Assembly: GCA_963714145.1 (NCBI GenBank)
Contig: OY970235.1
Coordinates: forward strand, 6,882,001-6,946,000
Length of the DNA: 64,000 bases
Reading direction: 5' to 3'
DNA from: JBBWZH01 sp035544115
GTDB taxonomy: Bacteria; Actinomycetota; Actinomycetes; Mycobacteriales; CADCTP01
A program made the position numbers and the translations under genes. This document shows, piece by piece, positions 16,932 to 25,660 of the stretch. A model generated the notes under the pieces. That model was not told the DNA's origin, searched no databases, and saw only the letters and a list, made by a program, of their open reading frames with translations. The stretch's first letter is position 1. Each line of letters opens with the position of its first letter.

Positions 16932-17563
16932 TCGCGGAAGATTCCGTCCTGCTCCGGGCCGGCCTGGAGCGGCTGCTCGCCGACGAGGGATTCGACGTGG
17001 TCGGCACCGTCCACGATGGACCGAGCCTGGTCAAGGCGGCCGCCGCGCTGCACCCGGACCTGGCCATTGTGGACATCCGGATGCCGCCGACGCACACCGA
17101 CGAGGGGCTGCGGGCCGCGCTGGAGGTGCGCCGGATGATGCCGGAGATCGGCATCATGATCCTCTCCCAGTACGTCGAGGAGCGGTACGCGCTGGAGCTG
17201 ATCGAGGCCAACCCGGCCGGCATCGGCTACCTGCTCAAGGACCGGGTGGTCGAGGTGGACGAATTCCTCGCCGCGCTGCACCGGGTCGACCAGGGCGGCA
17301 CCGTGCTCGACTCCGAAGTAGTCGGTCAACTGCTCGGCCGGCGCCGCCGGAAGAGCCCGCTGGACACGCTCACCCCGCGCGAGCGGGAGGTGCTGGCGCT
17401 GCTCGCCGAGGGCCGCACCAACACCAGCATCGCCAAGCACCTGTTCATCACCGACCGCGCGGTGGAGAAGCACATCACCAACATCTTCACCAAGCTCCAA
17501 CTGCCGGACAGCCCGGACGACCACCGGCGCGTCCTCGCCGCTCTCACCCACCTGCGGGAGTAG
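16919..17563 (+). CDS. LuxR/NarL-family response regulator
   Basis: 214 residues from ATG 16919, inside the kinase gene end. The receiver domain has the acidic pair ED at 7-8, phospho-acceptor Asp52 (IVDIRMPP), Ser/Thr switch in ILSQY and Lys in LLKDR. The C-terminal LuxR helix-turn-helix is LTPREREVLALLAEGRTNTS followed by ITDRAVEKHITNIFTKLQL. It is the output of the preceding kinase. A duplicated hairpin-bearing repeat follows its stop. Confidence 0.92.
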   Translation: MRVLIAEDSVLLRAGLERLLADEGFDVVGTVHDGPSLVKAAAALHPDLAIVDIRMPPTHTDEGLRAALEVRRMMPEIGIMILSQYVEERYALELIEANPAGIGYLLKDRVVEVDEFLAALHRVDQGGTVLDSEVVGQLLGRRRRKSPLDTLTPREREVLALLAEGRTNTSIAKHLFITDRAVEKHITNIFTKLQLPDSPDDHRRVLAALTHLRE

Positions 17564-17590
17564 GCCGCCCGCCGCGGGCCCCGCCACCGG

Positions 17591-17690
17591 TGCCCGCCGC
17601 TGGCCCCGCCGCCGCCGGGCGGGGGCGGCCCGGCTGCCCCACTGCCCGCCGCTGGCCCCGCCGCTGGGCGGGGGCGGCCCGGCTGCCCCA
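17591..17690 (+). repeat. Tandem duplication of a GC-rich unit with hairpin
   Basis: Two near-identical copies, 17591-17641 (51 bases) and 17643-17690 (48 bases), differ by a 3-base GCC indel. Each holds a potential stem, GCCCCGCC against GGCGGGG(G)C, so the pair may act as a double terminator for the regulator operon. The second copy ends 10 bases before the next start. Confidence 0.6.
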
Positions 17691-17700
17691 CCATGGCGGT

Positions 17701-18888
17701 ATGGGACCCAGTGCGCTGGACGCGGACGTCGTGGTGGTCGGTCTCGGTGCGATGGGCAGCCAGGCGCTCTGGCGGCTGGCCGGAAGGGGCGCGCGGGTGC
17801 TGGGGGTCGACCAGTTCCCGCCCGGGCACGACCGCGGCTCCAGCCATGGCGAGACCCGGATCATCCGCACCGCGTACGCCGAGGGGCCGGAGTACGTCCC
17901 GCTGGTGCAGGAATCCTGGCGGCTCTGGGCGGAACTGGCCGCGCGCACCGGCGCCGACCTGATCCGGCGCACCGGCGGGCTGATGCTCGGGCCGGCCGAC
18001 TCGACCACGGTGGCCGGGCCGATCGAGTCGGCGCGCCGGCACGGGCTGCGGTACGAGGTGCTCGGCGCGGCCGAGGTGCGCCGCCGCTACCCGCAGCACC
18101 GGTTCGCCGCCGGCACCGGCTTCGTCGAGGCGGACGCCGGGGTGCTGTACCCGGAGCTCGCGGTGCGGGCGGCGGTCCGGGCGGCGACCGCGGCCGGCGC
18201 CCAGACGATGATCGGCCTGCCGGTGACCGAGATCGGGCCGGACCCGAGCCGGCCCTGGGTCCGGGTCGCCGGCCGGACGCTGGTGGCCCGGCACGTGGTC
18301 GTCGCGGCCGGCGCGTGGACCGGCCGGTTGCTGCCCGCGCCGGCCGGCGGGCTGGCCAGCCGGCTGCGGCCGGTGCGGCGGGTGCTGGGCTGGTTCGTCG
18401 CCGACCGTCCGGCCGACTTCGCGCCGGACCGGTTCCCGGTCTACATCCGGTCCGGCGGCGACGGCGTCGAGGCGGCCGTCTGGTACGGCTGCCCGCAGGT
18501 GGACGGCAGCACGGTCAAGATCGGGCTGCATGTCCGGCAGGGGTTGGACGAGCCGGCCAACCCGGTCGCCGGGCCACGCCGGCCGGACGCCGCCGACGGC
18601 CGGGCGCTGGCCGGGATAGTCGCGAACACCCTGGTCGGGCTGCGGCCGGACCCGGTGAGGCTGGTGTCCTGCATGTACACCCTCACCCCGGACCAGCACT
18701 TCGTGCTCGGGCCACGCACCGACCTGCCCGGCCTGACCCTGCTGGCCGGCTTCTCCGGGCACGGCTTCAAGTTCGCCCCGGTGGTCGGCGAGATCGCCGC
18801 GCAGCTGGCGCTGACCGGCGGCTGCCAGCTGCCGATCGGCCTGTTCGACCCGCACCGGTTCGACCAGCCGGCCGGCGCCCCGGGCTGA
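17701..18888 (+). CDS. MSOX/N-methyltryptophan-oxidase-type FAD oxidoreductase
   Basis: 395 residues from ATG 17701. The Rossmann FAD motif is VVVVGLGAMGSQALWRLAGRG at the N-terminus (first 20 residues shown in part: GLGAMGS). Family landmarks are SHGETRIIRTAY, GGLMLGP, RRVLGWF and the C-terminal GFSGHGFKFAPVVGEIAA. Cys324 in SCMYTLTPDQHFVLG corresponds to the cysteine that binds flavin covalently in monomeric sarcosine oxidases and SolA. It should oxidise an N-methyl amino acid to the amino acid, formaldehyde and hydrogen peroxide. Monocistronic, since neighbours are unrelated. Confidence 0.85.
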   Translation: MGPSALDADVVVVGLGAMGSQALWRLAGRGARVLGVDQFPPGHDRGSSHGETRIIRTAYAEGPEYVPLVQESWRLWAELAARTGADLIRRTGGLMLGPADSTTVAGPIESARRHGLRYEVLGAAEVRRRYPQHRFAAGTGFVEADAGVLYPELAVRAAVRAATAAGAQTMIGLPVTEIGPDPSRPWVRVAGRTLVARHVVVAAGAWTGRLLPAPAGGLASRLRPVRRVLGWFVADRPADFAPDRFPVYIRSGGDGVEAAVWYGCPQVDGSTVKIGLHVRQGLDEPANPVAGPRRPDAADGRALAGIVANTLVGLRPDPVRLVSCMYTLTPDQHFVLGPRTDLPGLTLLAGFSGHGFKFAPVVGEIAAQLALTGGCQLPIGLFDPHRFDQPAGAPG

Positions 18889-18900
18889 CCGCCCGAGATC

Positions 18901-18976
18901 GCCGGCCGGCCGCACTGCCGGCCGGCGGCACTGGCGGCCGGCCGCACTGGCGGCCGGCTGCGGTGGCGGCCGGCGA
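18901..18976. repeat. Short tandem repeats CGGCCGGCCGCACTGG
   Basis: Between the flavin oxidase and the convergent glycosidase, units of CGGCCGG-CGCACTGG are repeated about four times with small changes. The units are self-complementary (CCGGCCGG), so they can form hairpins and may terminate both transcripts. Confidence 0.5.
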
Positions 18977-19001
18977 CCCGCGGGCTGGACTGCCGGTGGG
19001 C

Positions 19002-20699
19002 TCAGCTGAGTTCGATGTAGTCCAGCTCGGCGAACCCGGTGCCGCCGGCGAACGACGGGGCGCCCTTGGCCAGCCGGATGACGTTGTACCCGGCGCGCAG
19101 GCTGAGCGTGGTACTGACGGTCGGCCCGAACTGGCCCCAGCCGGCGGTCGGCGGGTAGCTGATCGTCGTCCACGGGCCGCCGTTGAAGGCCAGCCCCTGG
19201 GTCGAGGTGGCGCCGGTGCCGTTCGCGTAGCCGATCCGCATCGTGTACGTCCGCGCGGTCGGCACATTGACGATGAAGTCGACGTAGCTGGCGGTGCGCA
19301 CGTCGCCGGTGTTGTCGATCTGCCCGACGTACCCGCCGGCCGAGGCGCTGCCGCTGCCGAACCGGTTGGCCCGGAAGATCGCGGCGTTCTCCGCCTCGTA
19401 CCGCTGCTGGAAGCTGGGCACCCCGCTGGTCGGCTGGATCACCAGGTGGTAGGCGCTGGTCGCCACCATGTTCGGCACCGGGACGGTCAACTCGCCATTC
19501 GTGACGGTCGCGGTCGTGGTGGAGATGACGGTCGGTGCGGCGACCGCGGTGAACCGGCCGGACGCGGGCGTCGACTCCAGCCGCACCTGCACGCTGCTGC
19601 CCACTGTGGACAGTCCGGTGACTCGCACGCTGTTGGTGCCGGAGCCGCCGCCGAGCACGATCTGGACGATTCGTCGGGTCGGGTCGGTGGCGGCGAACCC
19701 GTCCAGCCCGGTCTGCGCGGGCGGCGTGGTCACCACCATGTTGCCGGCCATGTCGCCGTACCACTTGTAGAGCCACCAGCTGCCGGTCGGCTGGTTGTTC
19801 ACGGTTAGCCCGTTCACCGTGCCGTACTCGAACCAGAACGCACGCGCGGCGTTGTCCACGCCGCCACGCTCGAACTTGGCGATGTAGCCGGCCACCGGGC
19901 CGGGCTGGTCGACCTCGGTCGGCGTCGCGTACTCGTTGATGGAGATCCGGCGCGGGCTGATCCCGAGCGAGGCCTCGAGCGCCCGGTAGGCGGCGATGTC
20001 GCCGGCGATGCTGGACGCGGCGGTCAGCTCGTGCCAGCTGATGATGTCCGGCAGCGTGTTGGCGGCCTTGGCGGCGGTCAGGAAGGAGCGGATGAACGTG
20101 GCGTTGTAGTGGGTCGTGCTCGGCCCGACGATCGGGGTGAGCGGGTCGCGGGCCCGCACCTGGCGGAAGGTCCGGGTCCAGCCGGTGTTGAAGTCACCGG
20201 CCGCGCCGGTGTTCCAGGTGAAGTCCGGCTCGTTCCACAGCTCCCAGCCGCTGATGTTGCTGACCGAGCCGGCGGCCAGCCGCCGGCTCACCTGGGTGTC
20301 CACTTTGGACATCCAGTCGGCCCAGCTGACCCACCGGTACGGGAAGTCCGGGTAGATGTCCGGCATCCGGATGTATTCGGCCGCGCCGACCCGGGTGGCC
20401 TGCGGCGCGACCAGCAGCGCGTCACCCCCGGGTGGCTGGCCGTTGGGCCGCTGCCCGACTCCCGGTGCCGGCTGGGTGAGCGTGTTCAGCCGCAGCGGCA
20501 GCAGGGTGCTGTCGGCCGGCCGGTTGCCCTCGGCGAGGGCGTACAGGCCCCCGGCGGCCACGTGGCTGACCGGGCGGAACGCCGTGCCGGCCGCCACGAC
20601 CAGGGTCTGGCCGGCGGCTTCGGCGGGGGTGGTGAGGCCCGCGAGAGCGGTGATCAGGAGGGCGGTCGCGAGTGCGACCCGGAGTGTCCTGTGATGCAC
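19002..20699 (-). CDS. Secreted clan-A glycoside hydrolase with C-terminal CBM6/35-like domain
   Basis: 565 residues from GTG 20699, with CGAGGT 5-7 bases upstream. The signal peptide runs through ALATALLITALAGLTTPAEA. The catalytic barrel (about 40-330) has ELWNEPDF with acid/base Glu157 and ISINEYATP with nucleophile Glu256, a spacing typical of GH39/GH5-like enzymes. A beta-rich linker domain follows, then a CBM6/CBM35-type module opening RYEAENAAIFRANRF and ending FAELDYIELS. It should act outside the cell on a plant polysaccharide. A shared operator-like element suggests it belongs to the glucuronate regulon, so a uronic-acid-bearing substrate is plausible. Confidence 0.8.
   Translation of the reverse strand: MHHRTLRVALATALLITALAGLTTPAEAAGQTLVVAAGTAFRPVSHVAAGGLYALAEGNRPADSTLLPLRLNTLTQPAPGVGQRPNGQPPGGDALLVAPQATRVGAAEYIRMPDIYPDFPYRWVSWADWMSKVDTQVSRRLAAGSVSNISGWELWNEPDFTWNTGAAGDFNTGWTRTFRQVRARDPLTPIVGPSTTHYNATFIRSFLTAAKAANTLPDIISWHELTAASSIAGDIAAYRALEASLGISPRRISINEYATPTEVDQPGPVAGYIAKFERGGVDNAARAFWFEYGTVNGLTVNNQPTGSWWLYKWYGDMAGNMVVTTPPAQTGLDGFAATDPTRRIVQIVLGGGSGTNSVRVTGLSTVGSSVQVRLESTPASGRFTAVAAPTVISTTTATVTNGELTVPVPNMVATSAYHLVIQPTSGVPSFQQRYEAENAAIFRANRFGSGSASAGGYVGQIDNTGDVRTASYVDFIVNVPTARTYTMRIGYANGTGATSTQGLAFNGGPWTTISYPPTAGWGQFGPTVSTTLSLRAGYNVIRLAKGAPSFAGGTGFAELDYIELS
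20298..20310. repeat. GTCCA-N3-TGGAC palindrome, copy (spacer CTT)
   Basis: Perfect copy inside the secreted glycosidase gene. On the coding strand it reads TCC AAA GTG GAC (Ser-Lys-Val-Asp), using the rare Lys codon AAA. Confidence 0.8.
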
Positions 20700-21031
20700 G
20701 GTGTACCTCGCTTGGGTGGGAGCGCAGCCCGGAGGATCGCTGTCCGTCCGGTGCCCGCCGCGCACCGCATGCCGCTGGGGCCTGCCTCGTCAGAGCCCAG
20801 GTTCGGAAAGTCGAGAAACCGATTTCTGGCAGGCTATGAGCGATCGTTCCCGAGAGTCAAGGATTGTCAGGCCTATTCATTTCGTCCGCCGTACGGACCG
20901 GAACGAATCGATTCCGGCAACCGGACTAGGAAACTCGGAAACTCAGTCCGCCACCGGCGATCGGGTGGCCGGGCGGACCAGATCGGCGGGGCCGTTCCGC
21001 AGCGCCGGCCGACGCCGTAGCGTGTCTGTTT
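20700..21031. other. 332-base intergenic region, divergent promoters
   Basis: This gap separates the minus-strand glycosidase from a plus-strand gene. It is clearly AT-richer than its surroundings from about 20800 to 20945 and contains the operator-like element at 20815-20826, a GAATCGATTC palindrome at 20905-20914, and a tandem AAACTCGG/AAACTCAG at 20931-20946. No convincing gene is present. Confidence 0.6.
20815..20826. promoter_or_regulatory. LacI-type operator-like element GAAACCGATTTC
   Basis: An imperfect palindrome 116 bases upstream of the secreted glycosidase start. Read on the minus strand it is GAAATCGGTTTC; ten of these bases recur as GAAATCGGTT at 23302-23311, between uxaC and its LacI gene. 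The match suggests one regulator for both loci. Confidence 0.5.
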
Positions 21032-21619
21032 ATGCACGGTAGGGCGCAGCCCGGATCGAAAACCCGCCTTTGGGTGGCGGTCGGCCTGCTCGTCGTGCTG
21101 CTCGGCTGGCTGGTGCCCAACCCGCTGCCGTGGCGGTCCCCGTTCGAGGGCCGTGGTGCCGGCAGCGAGGCTCCCGGTGCGGGCGGCCGGCCCGGCCTGG
21201 CCGCCGGTGCCGAGATCGCCGCCCGCACCAACCGGAGCATCTCGCCGCCGCCGGTCGCCAGCCCCACCCCGCCGCGGCCGGTCGGGGTGCCGGACGCGTT
21301 CAAGGGCCGCTGGCACGGGCACGGGGTGAACTTCGTCGGCACCGGCAACTTCGACACCGTGGTCACCTTCCGGGCGCAGACGGCCACCAGCGTGGTGGCC
21401 ACCGCCGACTTCCCGAACCTCGGCTGCCAGGAGGCCTGGCAGCTGCAGAAGAGCACGCCTACCGTGCTCACCCTGGCGGCCACCCTGGCGCAGGGGCCGT
21501 GCGTGCAGCGGCCGCTGCAGGTGCAGGTCAAGCTGCTGGACGCGAAGCGGATCTACGTGCAGTGGAAGCTGGCGAACGACGTCGTCGAGTCGGAGGCGAC
21601 GCTGACCCGGGTCCCCTGA
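21032..21619 (+). CDS. Membrane-anchored hypothetical protein
   Basis: 195 residues from ATG 21032. One N-terminal transmembrane helix (about 12-32, LWVAVGLLVVLLGWLV) is followed by a Gly/Pro-rich spacer and a compact extracellular domain from residue 85 (GRWHGHGVNFVG) with two cysteines (LGCQEAW and QGPCVQRP). The domain recalls the small beta domains at the C-termini of some actinobacterial Ser/Thr kinases, but the similarity is loose. Function unknown; it stands alone between two convergent or divergent catabolic genes. Confidence 0.65.
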   Translation: MHGRAQPGSKTRLWVAVGLLVVLLGWLVPNPLPWRSPFEGRGAGSEAPGAGGRPGLAAGAEIAARTNRSISPPPVASPTPPRPVGVPDAFKGRWHGHGVNFVGTGNFDTVVTFRAQTATSVVATADFPNLGCQEAWQLQKSTPTVLTLAATLAQGPCVQRPLQVQVKLLDAKRIYVQWKLANDVVESEATLTRVP

Positions 21620-21656
21620 TCCAGGCCCGCTGACCCGGCTCGACCGACCCGGCCTC

Positions 21657-21732
21657 CCGCCCGCAGACTCGCCGCCCGCAGACTCGCCCGCCCGCAGACT
21701 CGCCCGCCCGCAGACTCGCCGGCCGCAGACTC
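21657..21732. repeat. Tandem repeat of CCCGCAGACTCGCC
   Basis: Five consecutive copies of a 13-15 base unit (CCGCAGACTCGC with CC or CCG variation) fill the space between the hypothetical protein and the end of uxaC. Copy number is likely to vary between strains. No stable hairpin is obvious. Confidence 0.75.
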
Positions 21733-21736
21733 CGGG

Positions 21737-23185
21737 TCAGCTGGCGGCCGTGGCGACCGCCGCTGGCGCGTCACGTCGGGCGTACGCGGCCTTGGGCAGG
21801 TGGTAGGCGAGGTCCACCGCGGTGTCGGTCGCCTCGTCTTCGTCCAGCCGGTGCTCGGTGACCAACCGGGCCAGCGCACCGGCATCCACCCGGCGGGCCA
21901 GGTCGTGCCGGGCCGGGATCGACGCGTAGGCCCGGGTGTCGTCCACGAAGCCGGTGGTGTTGTAGAAGCCGGCGGTCTCGGTGCTCAGCTCGCGGAACCG
22001 GCGCAGCCCGTCCGGGCTGTCCAGGAACCACCACGGCGCGCCGAGCCGGACGGCCGGGTAGACGCCGGCCAGCGGGGCCAACTCCCGGCTGAACGTGGTC
22101 TCGTCCACGGTGAACAGCACCAGCCGGAACTCCGGCCGGCGACCGAACGCCTCCAGCAGCGGGCGCAGGCTGAGGGTGAACTCGGTCGCGAGTGGGATGT
22201 CGAAACCGCGGTCCGAGCCGTACGCGGCCTGGATGCCGCGGTCGTGGTCGCGCAGCACGCCCGGGTGCAGCTGCATCACCAGCCCGTCCACGCAGGCCAT
22301 CTCAGCCTGGACGAACAGCAGGTGCGCGGCGAAAGCGACGGCGGCCGGGGCGGCCAGTGGCTGCTGCCGGGCGGCCGCGAACAGCCGGGCCGCTTCCGCC
22401 TCGGGCAGCGGGCTGGTCTGCGCGCTCTGCTGGCCGTGGTCGCTGGCCAGCGCGCCGGCCGCCGCGAACGCCTGCCGGCGCAACCGCAACGCGTGCAGGA
22501 AGCCGGCGTAGCTGCCGGTGTCCACATCGGCCAGCCGGCCCAGCAGGTCCACTTCGTCCGTCCACTCGGGATGGTCGAGCCGGGCCAGCGCGTCCGGGCG
22601 GAAGGTCGGGATCACCCGGCCGGCCAGGCCGTCCGCGTGCAGCCGGTGATGGTGCTCCAAAGTGGACGTTGCCGGGTCGGTGGTGGACAGCAGCTCGATC
22701 CGGAACCGGTCCAGCAGCGCGCGCGGGCGCAGTGCCGGATCGTCCAGCCGGGCACTGATCTGGTCGTACAGCTCGTCCGCGGTCTCCGCCGAGGGGGCCA
22801 GCCGGACACCGAAGACCTCGACCAGCTCGTGCTCCAGCCAGTACCGGCTGGGCGTGCCGCGGAACAGGTGCCAGTGCGCGCAGAACCGGCGCCAGATCGC
22901 CCGCGGGTCGGCCTCGACCGGCTGCCCGCCGGGCCCGGCGATGCCCAGCTCCGCCGGGGTCACCCCCTGCGAGAACAGCATCCTGGTCACGTAGTGGTCC
23001 GGCACCACCAGCAGCTGGGCCGGGTCGTCGAACCGCTCGTCGGCGGCCAGCAGTTCGGCCGGGACGTGGCCGTGCATGCAGACCAGCGGCAGCTCCCGGG
23101 TGGCCTGGTAGATCCGGCGGGCAACGGCCCGGATGGTGGGCTCGGCGGGCAGCGCCCGGTCGGGATGCAAAGCCAGTGACTTCAT
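21737..23185 (-). CDS. uxaC: Glucuronate isomerase
   Basis: 482 residues from ATG 23185, with GGGAGGAG 8 bases upstream. It converts D-glucuronate to D-fructuronate (or galacturonate to tagaturonate) in the cytoplasm. Family landmarks are VCMHGHVPAELLA with the metal-binding HGH, WRRFCAHWHLFRGTPSRYWL, LLSTTDPA, VIPTFRPDAL, MQLHPGVLRDHD, GAPWWFLDSPDG and GFVDDTRAYASIPARHD. Length matches the family. It diverges from a LacI gene and completes the glucuronate pathway encoded there. Confidence 0.95.
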   Translation of the reverse strand: MKSLALHPDRALPAEPTIRAVARRIYQATRELPLVCMHGHVPAELLAADERFDDPAQLLVVPDHYVTRMLFSQGVTPAELGIAGPGGQPVEADPRAIWRRFCAHWHLFRGTPSRYWLEHELVEVFGVRLAPSAETADELYDQISARLDDPALRPRALLDRFRIELLSTTDPATSTLEHHHRLHADGLAGRVIPTFRPDALARLDHPEWTDEVDLLGRLADVDTGSYAGFLHALRLRRQAFAAAGALASDHGQQSAQTSPLPEAEAARLFAAARQQPLAAPAAVAFAAHLLFVQAEMACVDGLVMQLHPGVLRDHDRGIQAAYGSDRGFDIPLATEFTLSLRPLLEAFGRRPEFRLVLFTVDETTFSRELAPLAGVYPAVRLGAPWWFLDSPDGLRRFRELSTETAGFYNTTGFVDDTRAYASIPARHDLARRVDAGALARLVTEHRLDEDEATDTAVDLAYHLPKAAYARRDAPAAVATAAS

Positions 23186-23288
23186 CCGCGCGCTCCTCCC
23201 GCGGCCGGGGCTGCGTCAGAATGAAAAGGATTGCAGTTGCAGCATGTGCCGAGTGGGCGCTGTCTGGCAAGCACTTCGCAAGCAGGTC

Positions 23289-23313
23289 TTGACATTGTTC
23301 TGAAATCGGTTGG
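23289..23313 (+). promoter_or_regulatory. Promoter/operator between uxaC and the glucuronate operon
   Basis: A consensus -35 box TTGACA (23289-23294) is followed by GAAATCGGTT (23302-23311), the same ten bases found on the minus strand upstream of the secreted glycosidase. No clear -10 box is seen at the expected distance. The overlap of promoter spacer and element would suit repression by the adjacent LacI protein. Confidence 0.5.
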
Positions 23314-23375
23314 ACACTCTGCGGCCATAGCCCAGCGTGGGGCGAGATGGCTCAGCGTGGGGCAAGGAGGTCCCA

Positions 23376-24371
23376 TTGGCTGCGACGATCCGAGACGTTG
23401 CCCGAGCCGCCGGGGTGTCCCCGTCGACGGTGTCGCGGGCCCTGGCCAGTTCCGAGCTGGTCAACCCGGCCACCCGCGAGCGGGTACAGCAGGCGGCCGA
23501 CCGGCTCGGCTACCGGCCGAACCGGGCCGCCCGCGGGCTGATCACCGGCCGCACCGGCAACCTCGGCCTGATCGTTCCAGACCTGGCCAACCCGTTCTTC
23601 CCGAGCATCGTGAAGGGCATCCAGGCCCGCGCCCGGCAGCTCGACTACGCGGTCTTCCTGGCCGACAGCGACGAGGACGCCGCCGCCGAGCCGGCTCTGG
23701 TCCGGGCGCTGGCCAAGCAGGTGGACGGCATGGTGCTCTGCTCGCCCCGGATGACCGAGGCCGACCTGCTGGCGGTCAGCGCCGAGACCACGCTGGTGCT
23801 GGTGAACCGGCGGGTCGGCGCGCTGCCGGCACTGACCCTGGACAACGCCGGCGGGATGCGGCAGGCGATCGCGCACCTGCAGGCGTTGCAGCACGTCCGG
23901 GTCGCCTGGGTGGGCGGGCCGCGCGACTCCTGGTCCAACCGGGAACGCCGGCGGGCCCTGCGCACGGCTACCGCGGCCGCCGGCATGGAGCTGGTCGACA
24001 CCGGCAACTTCGCGCCCCAGTACGAGGGCGGGGTGGCCGCCGCCGACCTGGTCGTGGCCGCCGGCGTGACCGCGGTCATCGCCTACAACGACCTGATGGC
24101 GCTCGGCGTGCTGAGCCGGCTGCGGGCCCGCGGCATCGCCGTGCCGGATCAGATCAGCGTGGTCGGCACCGACGACATCCCGCTGTCCGGGATGGCCAAC
24201 CCGGCGCTGACCACCGTGGCGCTGCCCAAGGAAGCTGCCGGCCGGCAGTCGGTCGACCTGCTGATGTCGGTGCTGCACGAGAGCGACGACACCGCACCGG
24301 CCCGCCGCGAGCTGCCCACCCAACTACTCGTCCGCGACTCGACCGGGGTCGCGCCACCCGCCCACCCCTGA
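23376..24371 (+). CDS. LacI-family regulator of glucuronate catabolism
   Basis: 331 residues starting at TTG 23376, chosen because AAGGAGG lies 5 bases before it and the helix-turn-helix follows at once: ATIRDVARAAGVSPSTVSRA. The sensor domain has NLGLIVPDLANPFFPSIVKG and the closing VVGTDDIPLSGMANPALTTV. An upstream in-frame start at 23337 would add 13 residues with no ribosome binding site. Divergent from uxaC and first of the importer-enzyme cluster, so it probably represses both directions in the absence of a glucuronate-derived inducer (inference). Confidence 0.88.
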   Translation: MAATIRDVARAAGVSPSTVSRALASSELVNPATRERVQQAADRLGYRPNRAARGLITGRTGNLGLIVPDLANPFFPSIVKGIQARARQLDYAVFLADSDEDAAAEPALVRALAKQVDGMVLCSPRMTEADLLAVSAETTLVLVNRRVGALPALTLDNAGGMRQAIAHLQALQHVRVAWVGGPRDSWSNRERRRALRTATAAAGMELVDTGNFAPQYEGGVAAADLVVAAGVTAVIAYNDLMALGVLSRLRARGIAVPDQISVVGTDDIPLSGMANPALTTVALPKEAAGRQSVDLLMSVLHESDDTAPARRELPTQLLVRDSTGVAPPAHP

Positions 24372-24446
24372 GGCGTCCCGGCTTTGCAGGCCACGGCTGC
24401 TGACGGCCACCGCCCCGCTCGCCGGGGCATGACGAAGGGACCCGCT

Positions 24447-25658
24447 ATGCGCGGCACCCGACACGGTCCGCTGATTGCTGCTGCACTCACTGTGCTCGCC
24501 GTCACCGCCGCCTGCGGCGCGCCGAGTTCCGGCGGCTCCAACCAGCCGGCCGGCGACGCGCCTGACAAGCCGAGCAAGGCGGTGACGCTGAACATCCTCG
24601 ACGTCGCCGGCAACCTGCAGCTGACCCAGGGCATGATCGACGAATTCGTCAAGGCCAGCCCGGACGTGGTGGCCAAGGTGACCTACTCCAAGTCCACCGC
24701 GCCGGAGATGCCCGGCAAGATCAAGGCACAGCAGAGCGCCGGCAAGGTGGACATCGACCTGGTGCTGACCGGGGTGGACGGTCTGGCCGCCGGCATCGAC
24801 CAGAACCTGTGGACGCCGCTGCTGCCCAAGTACGCCGACCGGCTGGCCGGGATGAAGGACTACCTCGAGCCGGCCGCCGCCATGCAGAAGCTGGCCGGCA
24901 ACTACGGCGTCGAGGTCACCTACTACCCGTCCGGGCCGTTCATCGAGTACCTGCCGGCGAAGGTGCCGAACCCGCCGACGAGTGCGCAGGCGCTGCTGGA
25001 CTACGCGAAGGCGCACCCCGGCAAGGTGCAGTACGCCCGGCCGGCCAACTCCGGCCCGGGCCGCACGCTTCCTGATGGGATTGCCTTACATCCTCGGCGA
25101 TTCCGACCCGAAGGACCCGGTCAACGGCTGGACGAAGACCTGGGCGTACCTGAAGGAGCTGAACAAGTACGTCAGCTACTACCCGTCCGGCACCACCGAG
25201 ACGATGAAGAACCTGGCCAGCGGATCGGCCGACATCATCGCCAGCACCACCGGCTGGTACATCAACCCGCGGGTGCTCGGCACCGTGCCGGCCGAGGCGA
25301 AGATCCGGCACGCTGCAGGGCTTCCACTGGGTCACCGACGCGCACTACGCGGTCGTCCCGAATGGAGTGTCGGCGGACAAGCAGGCCGCGGTGCTGCTGC
25401 TGCTCAAGTCGATGCTCACCCCGCAGCAGCAGGCGAAGGCCTACGACAACGGGTACTTCTACCCCGGCCCGGCGATCAAGGACGTGACCGTCGCGATGGC
25501 GCCGGAGAAGAGCCAGAAGGCGCTCGGCCACGTACGGCGACCCCGAGTTCGACCAGCTCATCGCGAACACCCCGAAGGAGGTGCCGCTGGACGCGAAGGC
25601 GCTGGTGACCGCGTTCAGCACCTGGGACCGCGAGATCGGCAGCGGCAAGGCGAAGTAG
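24447..25658 (+). pseudogene. ABC transporter solute-binding lipoprotein, broken by three +1 frameshifts
   Basis: From ATG 24447 (AAGGGA upstream) a signal sequence ends in lipobox TAAC (LAVTAACGAP), and a family 1 binding protein follows. The reading frame is broken three times, each by one extra base: near C25068 (PGRT|FLMGLPYILGD), near C25306 (AEAKI|GTLQGFHWVTDAHY) and near G25526 (QKAL|ATYGDPEFDQLIA). Three +1 steps restore the original frame, which ends GSGKAK at TAG 25656. No stop codon or missing segment is found in the stitched product of about 400 residues. It would bind glucuronate or an oligo-uronide. Sequencing error or very recent inactivation are both possible. Confidence 0.85.
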
Positions 25659-25660
25659 TC

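Noticed and set aside
24447..25658. Programmed ribosomal frameshifting in the solute-binding gene
   Set aside because: Three separate sites with no slippery heptamer or downstream structure, and two more in the next gene, make recoding implausible.
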